Below are positions 43,697 through 51,356 of a stretch of 52,517 nt of DNA, one piece after another. The notes under the pieces were generated by a model. The model did not search any database, was not told the origin of the DNA, and saw only the letters and a program-made list of their open reading frames with translations. The stretch's first letter is position 1. Each line of letters opens with the position of its first letter. The stretch is from Bryobacteraceae bacterium (GTDB lineage: Bacteria > Acidobacteriota > Terriglobia > Bryobacterales > Bryobacteraceae): assembly GCA_019752335.1 (NCBI GenBank), contig JAIEMJ010000027.1, forward strand, positions 1 through 52,517, read 5' to 3'. The translations under genes were made by a program, and so were the position numbers.

Positions 43697-43729
43697 GGGT
43701 CTATTGTCAATATACTGGAAGCAGCACCC
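43697..43729. promoter_or_regulatory. 33-bp divergent promoter with a shared symmetric -10 element
   Basis: The start codons of the PSD1-type gene (minus, 43696) and the Gfo/Idh/MocA gene (plus, 43730) are only 33 bp apart. In the middle, AATATACT reads TATACT on the plus strand (43711-43716) and TATATT on the minus strand (43714-43709). Each box ends 12-13 nt before its own start codon. A single AT-rich element could therefore serve both directions. Confidence 0.55.
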
Positions 43730-44989
43730 ATGAACTCTCCACGACGCAGTTTCCTCTTGGCGACGGCCGCAGCCGCCCCCGCATTTCTCAAAGCCGCGCA
43801 GGCCACCAAGTCGATCAAAGTCGGTTTGGTTGGCGCCGGCGGCCGGGGCTCCGGCGCCGCCTTACAGGCTCTCCGCGCCGACGACTACGCCGAACTCACC
43901 GCCGTCGCTGACCTCGATCTCCCCATCATCAACGGCTCGTTGGAGCGCCTCAAGCGCGCCGCCGGCGACAAGGTGAAAGTGGAGGAGGCCAAGAAATTCA
44001 CCGGCCTCGACGCCTACGCCAAGTTGCTCGCCACCGACGTTGACGTCGTCATTCTGGCCACGCCCCCCGGCTTTCGGCCCCTCCACTATCGCGCGGCGGT
44101 GGAAGCGAACAAGCACCTCTTCGTAGAGAAGCCGATTGCCGTGGACGCGCCCGGTGTCCGTAGTGTCATGGAGACCACCAAGCTGGCCAAGGAGAAGAAC
44201 CTCTGCATCGTCTCCGGTTTCTGCTGGCGCTATTCGAACTACATCAAAGCCACCTTCGACCAGATGCAGCAAGGCGCGATTGGCGAACTGGTCTCCTACT
44301 ACGGCACCTACCTATCGAATCCCGTCAAGCCCATGCCTCCCGCCAGCGCCCGTCCCGCCGGCATCAGCGACGTCGAGTGGCAGTTGCGCAACTGGTATAA
44401 CTTCGGCTGGGTGTGCGGCGATGGCCTGGTGGAGCAGGGAATACACACCGTGGACAAAGTCCAGTGGGCCTTCGGCGACGACACTCCGCTCAGTTGTACC
44501 GCCATCGGCGGCCGCGCCATTCCGGCCGAAGGTGGCAACATCTATGACCACATCGAAGTGAACTACCTGTATTCCAAAAACCGGCGCGCCCACGTGGTCC
44601 ACCGCCAGATTCCCGGCTGCCACAACGAAAACGGCGACTACATTCTCGGCACCAAGGGCCAGGTCACCATTGGACGCGGTCCGCTGCCGAAGATCGAAGG
44701 CGCGAACCCCTGGACCTTCGAAGGCGTCAAGAACGACATGTACCAATACGAGCACGACGTCCTCTTCGCGGCCATCCGCAAAGGCGAGGTCCGCAACGAC
44801 GGTGAACGCATGGCCGTCAGCACCATGGTCGGCATCATGGGCCGCATGGCCGCCTACACCGGCCAGCAGATCACCTATGAGCAGGCGCTCAATTCCCAGG
44901 AGCGGCTCTTCCCCGAGAAGCTCGATTGGGGCACCGGCAAGCTCGACGTGTTGCCGCTGGCCCGTCCGGGCGTAACGAAGTTCTTCTAA
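43730..44989 (+). CDS. Tat-exported Gfo/Idh/MocA family oxidoreductase
   Basis: 419 residues. A twin-arginine leader (PRRSFLLATAAAAPAFLKAA) precedes a Rossmann domain (KVGLVGAGGRGSGAAL, VDVVILATPPGFRPLH) and the family's catalytic lysine motif VEKPIAVD. The C-terminal alpha/beta domain has GLVEQGIHTVDKVQWAFGDD with the conserved D/H pair. Exported members hold NAD(P) tightly and oxidise or reduce sugars in the periplasm. The gene shares a 33-bp promoter region with the PSD1-type operon and is followed by a strong terminator. Substrate unknown. Confidence 0.92.
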   Translation: MNSPRRSFLLATAAAAPAFLKAAQATKSIKVGLVGAGGRGSGAALQALRADDYAELTAVADLDLPIINGSLERLKRAAGDKVKVEEAKKFTGLDAYAKLLATDVDVVILATPPGFRPLHYRAAVEANKHLFVEKPIAVDAPGVRSVMETTKLAKEKNLCIVSGFCWRYSNYIKATFDQMQQGAIGELVSYYGTYLSNPVKPMPPASARPAGISDVEWQLRNWYNFGWVCGDGLVEQGIHTVDKVQWAFGDDTPLSCTAIGGRAIPAEGGNIYDHIEVNYLYSKNRRAHVVHRQIPGCHNENGDYILGTKGQVTIGRGPLPKIEGANPWTFEGVKNDMYQYEHDVLFAAIRKGEVRNDGERMAVSTMVGIMGRMAAYTGQQITYEQALNSQERLFPEKLDWGTGKLDVLPLARPGVTKFF

Positions 44990-45000
44990 GGCACGCTAAC

Positions 45001-45035
45001 AAGAAGCCCCGTTCCAAAGTGGAACGGGGCTTCTT
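45001..45035. terminator. Strong bidirectional intrinsic terminator
   Basis: A perfect 16-bp stem (AAGAAGCCCCGTTCCA pairing with its complement) closes on an AAG loop, with A-rich left and T-rich right edges. It lies between the convergent oxidoreductase (ends 44989) and winged-helix gene (ends 45074), so it can stop transcription from both sides. Confidence 0.9.
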
Positions 45036-45073
45036 GGCGTTAAGGAGTTTACAACTGCGGTCAGGAAAAAGGA

Positions 45074-45469
45074 CTAAAACGTAGCGGCAAACGCGGGGTG
45101 CAGATGCCGGAAAAATGCCTGCTCGTGCGATGCCCGGAACCGGTAGCCGACCCCGAACACCGTTTCAATATAACGGCTGCCCGTGCTGCCCAGCTTGCGG
45201 CGAAGCCGGAGGACGTGAACGTCCAGCGTACGCGTCCGGATGCCCTTGCTATAGTTCCAAATCTTCTCGAGTAGGTAGTCGCGTGGCATCACTCGGCCGG
45301 CGTTAGCGGCGAGCATCGTTAGCAATTGGTACTCTTTGCGGGTCAGCACAACTTGTTCGCGATCCAGTACTACGGCACGGTGGCTGGAATCGATGGAAAG
45401 ATGCTCATCCCGGTAGACCTGAGGAACCGTGTTTGCGGTGTGTTTTGTTGTTGTTGTTGTTGTCATCAT
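45074..45469 (-). CDS. Winged-helix (OmpR/PhoB-type) DNA-binding protein without receiver
   Basis: 131 residues from ATG 45469, with GGAG 8 nt upstream; an ATG at 45490 would add seven. After a threonine tract encoded by (ACA)6, the protein is a complete Trans_reg_C domain: VVLTRKEYQLLTMLAANAGRVMPRDYLLEKIWNY, TRTLDVHVLRLRRKLG, YIETVFGVGYRF. The receiver domain normally in front is absent, and no short upstream reading frame encodes one. It should bind DNA independently of phosphorylation, or partner with another protein. Target unknown. Confidence 0.88.
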   Translation of the reverse strand: MMTTTTTTKHTANTVPQVYRDEHLSIDSSHRAVVLDREQVVLTRKEYQLLTMLAANAGRVMPRDYLLEKIWNYSKGIRTRTLDVHVLRLRRKLGSTGSRYIETVFGVGYRFRASHEQAFFRHLHPAFAATF

Positions 45470-45600
45470 GAGAGTCGCTCCGCTCGTCATGTGTCCTCAG
45501 ACGTACCGAAGTTGGAATCTCGTTTCAGAAAACTGGATTTGCACTTGTAAACTCTGCCCGGGCGATGTGACTTTCTCGCAACCGCCTGACAGGCCGGGAT

Positions 45601-45990
45601 TTACTCAATCGGGAAGGGACCGTTCTTCGCCACGCGTAACTCCCTGGCTTTGCCGTCTTCCGCCTGCAACTCGAATTCTACCAACTGGCCCGGATCGGGC
45701 ATGGCCAAGTGGAAGTCGGCCTCGTCACCCGGCGCCAAATACTCGGGCTCCAGCAGACTCTTGCGCTGCACCATAGGCTTATGATTCGGGGCAAACACGT
45801 CTACCAGGATCAGTACCTTCTCGAGCGGTTTCGTACCGGTGTTTCGTACCGTACCATCGAAGTGAATCGAGTCGCCCGAGCGATGCCCCCTGGCGCTCAC
45901 AATCTCCATCTCTGGTGGCTTCGGCGCTTTTTTCTTGTCCTGCGCCGTCAGCACCAGCATCGCCGCCAGAATGTACAAAGGAAAACGCAT
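45601..45990 (-). CDS. Small exported protein with FxLYD-like Ig domain
   Basis: 129 residues with signal peptide MRFPLYILAAMLVLTAQ, a lysine-rich spacer (DKKKAPKPP) and a single beta-sandwich: IHFDGTVRNTGTKPLEKVLILVDVFAPN, EYLAPGDEADFHLAMPDPGQLVEFELQAEDG. This is the pattern of FxLYD/transglutaminase-associated Ig modules that sit in the periplasm. It begins 11 bp after the dnaJ stop and is probably on the same transcript. No specific function can be given. Confidence 0.72.
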   Translation of the reverse strand: MRFPLYILAAMLVLTAQDKKKAPKPPEMEIVSARGHRSGDSIHFDGTVRNTGTKPLEKVLILVDVFAPNHKPMVQRKSLLEPEYLAPGDEADFHLAMPDPGQLVEFELQAEDGKARELRVAKNGPFPIE

Positions 45991-46001
45991 CTTCCTTCAG
46001 C

Positions 46002-47120
46002 TTACATGAAGTAGTCTTTCACCTTGTCCAGCAGACCCTTTTCTTCTGGATCATTTTCGCTGGGCAGGGTCTCCGCCAATTGCTCAAAAAGCTTGCGCTG
46101 ATCGCGCGAGAGCTTCTCCGGCACGCGGACCTCAATGTGGACGAACAGGTCGCCCCGCGTGCCGCCCTGCAGGCGCGGGACGCCCTTGCCCCGGATGCGC
46201 AGTTGCGTGCCCGGCTGGGTGCCTTCGGGAATCTTGATCGTTTCCAGGCCGTCGAACGTCAGCAGGTCGATTTCCGTGCCCAGCACCGCCTGTGCCACAT
46301 TGATCGGGACGGTGCAATGCAGGTCATAGTCCTGGCGCTCGAAGATCGGATGTTCCTTCACGCGCAGCACCACGTACAGGTCGCCAGGCGCGCCTCCCTG
46401 CTGCATGCTGGGCTGGCCTTCGCCTGACACGCGCAGTTGAATGCCGTCGCTCACGCCCGCCGGAATCGTCACCTTCAGCTTGCGATTCGCGCGCTGGTGG
46501 CCCTCTCCTTTACACTCCTTGCAAGGCCGCCGCACCAGCTTGCCCCGGCCGTTGCAAGTGCCGCAGGTCCGCCGGATCGTCAGAAACGCCTGCTGGTAAG
46601 CGACCTCGCCACGTCCGCGGCAAGTGGGACAAGTCGTCAGCCCGTCTTCCTTCTCTGCGCCGGACCCCGCACAGCGCACGCACGGCTCCAGAATCGGCAC
46701 CTGAATGTCCACCTGCGTGCCGCGAATCGAATCCTCGAAGCTGATTTCGAGGTCGTAGCGCAGATCGTCGCCCGCCCGTTGTCGCTGCCGCCCACGCCCC
46801 TGGTTGAAGCCGCCCCCGAAGAAGAAGTCGCCGAGGATGTCGCTAAAGTCCGTGAAGGCGTTCGGATCGAAGCCGCCGCCGTTGCCCGCCGCGCCCGACA
46901 CGCCTTGATGGCCAAAGCGATCATAGGCGGCGCGCTTCTGGCCGTCGCTCAACACGCTATAGGCTTCGGCCGCCGCTTTGAATTTCTCTTCGGCCGCCGC
47001 GTCGCCGGGGTTCCGATCCGGATGATGGGCCATCGCCAGCTTGCGATATGCCGACTTCAGCGTCTGCTCGTCCGCGTTCCGCGGCACGCCCAAGACCTCG
47101 TAATAGTCCTGCTGGCTCAC
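46002..47120 (-). CDS. dnaJ: Chaperone DnaJ
   Basis: 372 residues. J-domain at the N-terminus with the essential H-P-D in AMAHHPDRNPG; a Gly/Phe-rich linker (FGGGFNQGRGRQRQ); zinc domain with all four C-x-x-C-x-G-x-G repeats (CVRCAGSG, CPTCRGRG, CGTCNGRG, CKECKGEG); then the substrate-binding C-terminal domains. It recruits unfolded proteins to DnaK and stimulates its ATPase. Its ATG overlaps the grpE stop by 4 bp. dnaK itself is not in the window. Confidence 0.97.
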   Translation of the reverse strand: MSQQDYYEVLGVPRNADEQTLKSAYRKLAMAHHPDRNPGDAAAEEKFKAAAEAYSVLSDGQKRAAYDRFGHQGVSGAAGNGGGFDPNAFTDFSDILGDFFFGGGFNQGRGRQRQRAGDDLRYDLEISFEDSIRGTQVDIQVPILEPCVRCAGSGAEKEDGLTTCPTCRGRGEVAYQQAFLTIRRTCGTCNGRGKLVRRPCKECKGEGHQRANRKLKVTIPAGVSDGIQLRVSGEGQPSMQQGGAPGDLYVVLRVKEHPIFERQDYDLHCTVPINVAQAVLGTEIDLLTFDGLETIKIPEGTQPGTQLRIRGKGVPRLQGGTRGDLFVHIEVRVPEKLSRDQRKLFEQLAETLPSENDPEEKGLLDKVKDYFM

Positions 47121-47650
47121 TTGCGTACCGCCACCTTCACCATCGCCGGCCGCAGCATCTTGCCCTTGAAGTTGTAGCCCGCCGCATATTCGGCCAGGAT
47201 CGTCTGATCGGGCTCCGTCTCGCTCTCCACCATATCGATGGCCTGGTGCAGGTTCGGATCAAAGAGCTGCCCTTCGGTGACAATCGGCTCCAATCCCAGC
47301 TTCTTCAGGACTTCGGAGAAGCGCTGATGAATCAGCTCGATGCCCTTCGCATATTCGCGATCGGCCGTCTCCACGCGTACGGCGCGCTGGAAGTCGTCCA
47401 GCACGGGCAGCAGGTCGCCCACCGTATTCATGCCCGCATATTGGGCCATATCCGCCCGTTCGCGCTCAATGCGTTTGCGGTAATTGTCGAACTCGGCGGC
47501 GCGGCGCGCCAGACGGTCCTGCAGGTCATTGCGCTCCAGCAACAAGCGGTCACGCTCCTCAGTCAACGCTGTGAGTTGGTAAAGCGGATCGTCCAGGGAG
47601 ATCGCGTCGCTCGACGGTTCCTGCACGTCCGGCCGGATATCTTCATTCAC
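47117..47650 (-). CDS. grpE: Nucleotide exchange factor GrpE
   Basis: 177 residues from a GTG at 47650, with GAGGA about 10 nt upstream. A long coiled coil (LTEERDRLLLERNDLQDRLARRAAEFDNYRKRIERER) is followed by the beta domain with VLDDFQRAVRV, FSEVLKKLGLEPI and GYNFKGKMLRPAMVKV. It releases ADP from DnaK. It lies 102 bp downstream of hrcA and overlaps dnaJ by 4 bp. Confidence 0.96.
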   Translation of the reverse strand: MNEDIRPDVQEPSSDAISLDDPLYQLTALTEERDRLLLERNDLQDRLARRAAEFDNYRKRIERERADMAQYAGMNTVGDLLPVLDDFQRAVRVETADREYAKGIELIHQRFSEVLKKLGLEPIVTEGQLFDPNLHQAIDMVESETEPDQTILAEYAAGYNFKGKMLRPAMVKVAVRK

Positions 47651-47752
47651 TACGGTTGTGATCCTCGCTGCAATTCAAGGACGGCCACTCGATAAAGCGC
47701 GGCGTCCCCTCCCCTCTATTGTGCGAAATTTCCGGGGCTTTCGGCAAACCCG

Positions 47753-48817
47753 CTATTCGGGTAGCTCGTTTAGCGCCCGTCCGACGTGCTTCACCGCGGA
47801 AAGCGCGCGGCCATAGTTCATCCGCAATGGCCCCAACACGGCCAACTTCGTCTCCATGCCGCTCGGCAAGGTCACGGTGATCCCGATCAGCGAAAGGTCC
47901 GCCATGGCCGGGTGCAGTTCCGCCAGCCCTACCTGAATGGCCACCTCGCCCGAAGGCGTTTCGAGGAAACGGTCCAGCAGTTGCAGAATCCGTTTCTTCT
48001 GTTCCAGCGCCCGGAATAGCTCCCGCAAAGTCTCGTGCGTCAGGCTCACGTCCAGCCCTACCAGATTGGCCGTGCCTTCCAGGTGAATCTCGGGCACCAG
48101 CGTCAGGTCCAATAGTCCCTGGTTGTAGAGCTGGGTCAGCGTCTTCAGAATCGCGTCGTAGGTGGCCTGCTCGTGCTCGAAGCGGCGTTCGAGCTCGCGC
48201 CGGACGTCGTCCAGCATCCAGCCGCTAAAGTTCTGGTTCAGATAGTTGCGAATCCGCTGCAGGTCGTCTTGCGACACCTTGCTGTCGATGCCCACAATGC
48301 GGTTGCGCACCATGCGGTCACCGGTCACGATGATCATCAGCACCCGGCGGTCCGGCAACAACAACAGCTCCACGGTGTCCAGCCGCTGGCTCGACGCGGG
48401 AATCGCCGCCGCGATGGCGATCGTCTTCGACATCTCGCTCAGCACATGGCTGGTCCGCTCCACGTGGTCCTCCACGGTCTGGGCCCGCCTCAGGTCCGCG
48501 CGTAGCCGGTCGAGTTCCGCGTTCAGTACCCGGCCCGTAGCCAGGCTCTCCACGTAATGCTGAAAAGCCTTCCGCGTCGGCACCCGCCCCGCGGAGACGT
48601 GGCTCTGCGCCAGGTAGCCCTCCTCAGTGAGTTCCTGCATGATGTTGCGAATCGTGGCCGGGCTCAGTGAAGATTGCGTCGTGTTCAGCGCCCGCAAGTT
48701 GTCCTTCTTGAGGACGATATTCTTCGACGCCACCGGCTCCCCGTTTTCGATATAGCTCTGCACAATCGCATGGAGAACTTCGATAGACCGGGCGCCGAGA
48801 TGGGAGTGAGCCGCCAT
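47753..48817 (-). CDS. hrcA: Heat-inducible transcription repressor HrcA
   Basis: 354 residues. N-terminal winged helix (RSIEVLHAIVQSYIENGEPVASKNIV, LSPATIRNIMQELTEEGYLAQSHVSAGRVPTRKAFQHYVE) and C-terminal GAF-like domain (VEIHLEGTANLVGL; SLIGITVTLPSGMETKLAVLGPLRMNYGRALSAVKHVGRAL). HrcA represses chaperone genes by binding CIRCE. I searched the gaps before hrcA and before grpE for TTAGCACTC/GAGTGCTAA and found none, so autoregulation is not evident here; its targets may be groESL elsewhere. A TAGGCT box lies 18 nt upstream of the ATG. Confidence 0.95.
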   Translation of the reverse strand: MAAHSHLGARSIEVLHAIVQSYIENGEPVASKNIVLKKDNLRALNTTQSSLSPATIRNIMQELTEEGYLAQSHVSAGRVPTRKAFQHYVESLATGRVLNAELDRLRADLRRAQTVEDHVERTSHVLSEMSKTIAIAAAIPASSQRLDTVELLLLPDRRVLMIIVTGDRMVRNRIVGIDSKVSQDDLQRIRNYLNQNFSGWMLDDVRRELERRFEHEQATYDAILKTLTQLYNQGLLDLTLVPEIHLEGTANLVGLDVSLTHETLRELFRALEQKKRILQLLDRFLETPSGEVAIQVGLAELHPAMADLSLIGITVTLPSGMETKLAVLGPLRMNYGRALSAVKHVGRALNELPE

Positions 48818-48858
48818 GAGATGCGAAAGAAGCTGAGCCTATCACGATTTCTACCGGC

Positions 48859-49425
48859 TCACGGCCGCCAGATCCGCCTCAACTCCAGTACGAAGCCTAC
48901 CACCGGGCCCTCGCCGGCTAACTCTTCTATTCCGGTGCGCGTCTCGGGCTCCTGCCCCACCCGGTAAATCGTCACCGACTCCTGCTGCGGGTCGATCATC
49001 CAACCGAGTTCGGCGCCATTGGCGATCCACTCGCGCATCTTCGCCTCCACCATGGGACGCCGGTCCGAGGGCGACAGCAGTTCGATCACAAACTCCGGGC
49101 AGGTGGGTTGCTGCTTCAGGCGCTTCCGCGAGATCCAGGAGGCATCAGGCGCCAGCCGGGCCCCGTTCGGCAGCCGGTACCCGCCGCTCGATTCCGTCGC
49201 CAAACCGTCTTTTCCCCTTGCCCATGAAACGAGGCATGCGACGAGTTCGCCGTTCCGCGCACTCGTCTCCGGATCGGTAGGCGGCATTACGACCAATTCC
49301 CCTTCCGCCGTGTACTCCACGCGATAGTCTGCGTACTTCCGGCACAACTCTTCAAACTGCTCATCCGTGATCCCGGGAGCCGAGAGTGTGAGGGGCAAAT
49401 AGATTTCGTCAACCGTTACCACCAT
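48859..49425 (-). CDS. Uma2 family (DUF820) putative endonuclease
   Basis: 188 residues. VEYTAEGELVVMPPTDPETSARNGELVACLVSWAR, LAPDASWISRKR, PEFVIELLSPSDRR and MREWIANGAELGWMIDPQQESVTIYR are the successive hallmarks of the Uma2/DUF820 family, a PD-(D/E)xK nuclease fold; the D in APDASW and E in EFVIEL are the expected metal ligands. These genes are abundant in filamentous bacteria and Acidobacteriota, but their role is unproven. TATACT lies 6 nt before the ATG. hrcA follows after 41 bp. Confidence 0.9.
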   Translation of the reverse strand: MVVTVDEIYLPLTLSAPGITDEQFEELCRKYADYRVEYTAEGELVVMPPTDPETSARNGELVACLVSWARGKDGLATESSGGYRLPNGARLAPDASWISRKRLKQQPTCPEFVIELLSPSDRRPMVEAKMREWIANGAELGWMIDPQQESVTIYRVGQEPETRTGIEELAGEGPVVGFVLELRRIWRP

Positions 49426-49431
49426 GCCCCG

Positions 49432-49437
49432 AGTATA
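49432..49437 (-). promoter_or_regulatory. -10-like TATACT box, 6 nt before ATG
   Basis: Minus-strand TATACT is followed by CGGGGC and the ATG at 49425, with no Shine-Dalgarno. This is one of the clearest leaderless-type starts in the window. Confidence 0.55.
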
Positions 49438-49505
49438 CTAAGAGTTTTCGTTTACCGGTGTTTCTTCTGGGCACTGGCCCGGACGGACCCAAGGAGAATT
49501 GCAAG

Positions 49506-49901
49506 TTGAAATTCCTACGGCTGCTGCTCATCGCCTACGCCAATCTGTACCACTTCGCCGTCACGATTCTGCTGGGCGGCATCGGCTTTGTCTCCTGGTC
49601 CTCCGGCACGACTAACGTCAAGCTCGACATGCTCCCCTGGACCGGCGAGGAACTCGTCGCCTGGCTGCTACGCATCTCCGCCATCGGCGCCGTCGCCTGC
49701 CTGCTACACATCACCGGCAAGTTTCCCTATCTGCTCGTCCTTAGCAGCTTCGCGCTGGCTTTCCTGATGGTGCGCGGCTTCTTCTGGCTGCCCTATCAAT
49801 TCAGTGACCTCACGCAGTTCTACTGGGTGATTGGCCTGAGCGTGGGCGCCGTGGGCGCGTTCCTCAGCAGCCTGGCCATCTTTCGCAAGCCCAAGGCATG
49901 A
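49506..49901 (+). CDS. Small membrane protein, four helices
   Basis: 131 residues from TTG 49506, preferred because AAGGAG (49491-49496) lies 9 nt upstream and the first membrane helix begins at once; a longer reading from 49458 has no ribosome-binding site. Four hydrophobic segments (LRLLLIAYANLYHFAVTILLGGIGF; LLRISAIGAVACLLHIT; LLVLSSFALAFLMVRGFF; FYWVIGLSVGAVGAFLSSLAIF) make an inner-membrane protein. Family not recognised. Its stop overlaps the start of the metallophosphoesterase gene by 4 bp, so the two are probably partners. Confidence 0.78.
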   Translation: MKFLRLLLIAYANLYHFAVTILLGGIGFVSWSSGTTNVKLDMLPWTGEELVAWLLRISAIGAVACLLHITGKFPYLLVLSSFALAFLMVRGFFWLPYQFSDLTQFYWVIGLSVGAVGAFLSSLAIFRKPKA

Positions 49902-51013
49902 CCATCGTCTGGCGCTTTCTGCCCGACCTCGGCGCGTTGCTCGCGGGCGGCGCCGCTGCGGTCCTGGTGCAACGCTGGTTCCTGCCCCGATTCCCCTGGC
50001 TAGTCTACGCCGGCCTGGCGCTCATCGGCGTGGGCACCATCCTCAATCTGAGGCTCCTGCTGGGCGCCACGCCGGCGCAATGGGAAGTGGGGCTCCGCGG
50101 CCTCGCCTACGCCTTCGCCGCCGTCTGCGTCGCCACCCTGCCCATCGCCCTCCTTGTCCGGCACCGCCTCCGCCAGTCACCCCCGCCCGACCCCCGCCGC
50201 CGCCAACTCCTCCAAGCCGCCGTCGCCGCCCCCCTCGCCACCATGGGCTTCGGACTCATCGCCGCCCGCTTCGTCCCCCGTGTCATCGAGCGCGACATCG
50301 TCATCCCCGGTCTGCCGCGCGATCTGCACGGTCTGCGGCTCGGGCAGATCTCCGACATTCACCTCAGCCCGTTCCTATCGCGCCAGGAACTCGCCCGCGC
50401 CGTGCATCTGCTGAACGAGACCAAGCCCGACATCGCCCTGGTCACCGGCGACCTCATCACCGGCTCGCGCGACCCCATTGACGCCTGCCTGGCTGAGCTT
50501 TCACGCCTGAAGGCCACCGGTGGCGTTTACGGCTGCCACGGCAACCACGAAATGTACATCGGCGCCGAACCCTACGTCACCGCCCAGGCCGCTCGCTACG
50601 GCATGCGCTTCCTGCGCAGTCAGCGGGAAAGCCTGCGCTTCGGCCAGGCGAAGCTGAACCTCGCGGGCGTCGACTACCAGCCGAAAGGCAAGCCCATGCT
50701 GCGCGGCGCGCGCGGCCTGGTGGCGCCCGGCGAATTCAACCTCCTGCTGTCGCACACCCCCGAAGTCTTCCCCACGGCCCAGCGCCAGGGCTGGGACCTC
50801 ATCGTCTCTGGACACACGCACGGCGGACAGTTGAATCTGGAACTCTTCGGCGAACAACTAAACCTGGTCCGGCTCTTCACCCCCTACACCTACGGCTATT
50901 TCGAAGAAGGCCGCTCCCGCCTCTGGGTCACCCGCGGACTCGGCACCGTCGGCATCCCCGCCCGCCTGGGCGCCCCTCCCGAGGTCGTGGTGCTGAGACT
51001 GGTGGCGGCGTGA
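49898..51013 (+). CDS. Membrane-anchored metallophosphoesterase (YkuE/YaeI-like)
   Basis: 371 residues. About four N-terminal membrane segments (to about 130) precede a calcineurin-like domain: LRLGQISDIHLSPF (D-x-H), ALVTGDLITGS (G-D), VYGCHGNHEMY (G-N-H-E), LLLSHTPEVF and IVSGHTHGGQLN (G-H-T-H-G). All residues for the two-metal centre are present. Relatives act on lipid-linked phosphoesters such as UDP-diacylglucosamine. ATGA overlap with the preceding small membrane protein indicates coupled translation. The active site probably faces the extracytoplasmic side if the third and fourth helices are used as drawn. Confidence 0.9.
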   Translation: MTIVWRFLPDLGALLAGGAAAVLVQRWFLPRFPWLVYAGLALIGVGTILNLRLLLGATPAQWEVGLRGLAYAFAAVCVATLPIALLVRHRLRQSPPPDPRRRQLLQAAVAAPLATMGFGLIAARFVPRVIERDIVIPGLPRDLHGLRLGQISDIHLSPFLSRQELARAVHLLNETKPDIALVTGDLITGSRDPIDACLAELSRLKATGGVYGCHGNHEMYIGAEPYVTAQAARYGMRFLRSQRESLRFGQAKLNLAGVDYQPKGKPMLRGARGLVAPGEFNLLLSHTPEVFPTAQRQGWDLIVSGHTHGGQLNLELFGEQLNLVRLFTPYTYGYFEEGRSRLWVTRGLGTVGIPARLGAPPEVVVLRLVAA

Positions 51014-51036
51014 GCCTAAGCAAGGCTGATTTTCTT
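51013..51036 (+). terminator. Short hairpin followed by T-rich tract
   Basis: AGCCT pairs with AGGCT around an AAGCA loop and is followed by GATTTTCTT, directly after the metallophosphoesterase gene, whose stop codon it overlaps. Stem is only 5 bp, so strength is doubtful. Confidence 0.4.
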
Positions 51037-51356
51037 AGAAAATGGCTCGGGATCGGAAGTTGCAACGGGCGAAGGGCTCTCAGAAAGGGAGTTTCAAGGC
51101 TCGCAATGCGCGTTGCCGCACGCCGGATCACGTTTTTGTCTATCAGGTGCTGGTCGGCCGTCAACTCGCGCGGCGGTTGCAGACGGCTCATATAAGCGCG
51201 ACTCTTTTTGCCCTCCGTCGAAAACGCATCGTAGTAGTTTGTTAACCCTTCGGCGGCGACACCAAAAGAATTATTGGGCGGGTTGGGGTAGAGTATACTG
51301 GTAACCCGTCTGTCAACGTATCCTGCAAAAAGAAAGTCGGGTCGAGAGGCGATTCT
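51037..51356. other. Gene-free stretch before the unknown membrane/coiled-coil gene
   Basis: About 320 bases without a gene I can support. Small open frames exist on both strands but none has a ribosome-binding site or recognisable protein. The base composition is lower in GC than the region to the left. The only signal I see is a promoter-like pair near 51271-51299. Confidence 0.5.
51271..51299 (+). promoter_or_regulatory. Promoter-like TTATTG - 17 bp - TATACT
   Basis: TATACT (51294-51299) with a weak -35 (TTATTG, 51271-51276) 17 bp upstream. It lies about 57 nt before the ATG at 51357, giving that gene an ordinary leader with a GAGAGG ribosome-binding site. Confidence 0.45.

Noticed and set aside
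47651-48858. Possible CIRCE operator near hrcA/grpE
   Set aside because: No TTAGCACTC - GAGTGCTAA inverted repeat is present in the gaps before hrcA or grpE.
51042-51245. Short plus-strand open frame of 67 codons after the metallophosphoesterase
   Set aside because: No ribosome-binding site, Arg/Lys-rich translation without a recognisable domain, and competing frames of similar length on both strands.
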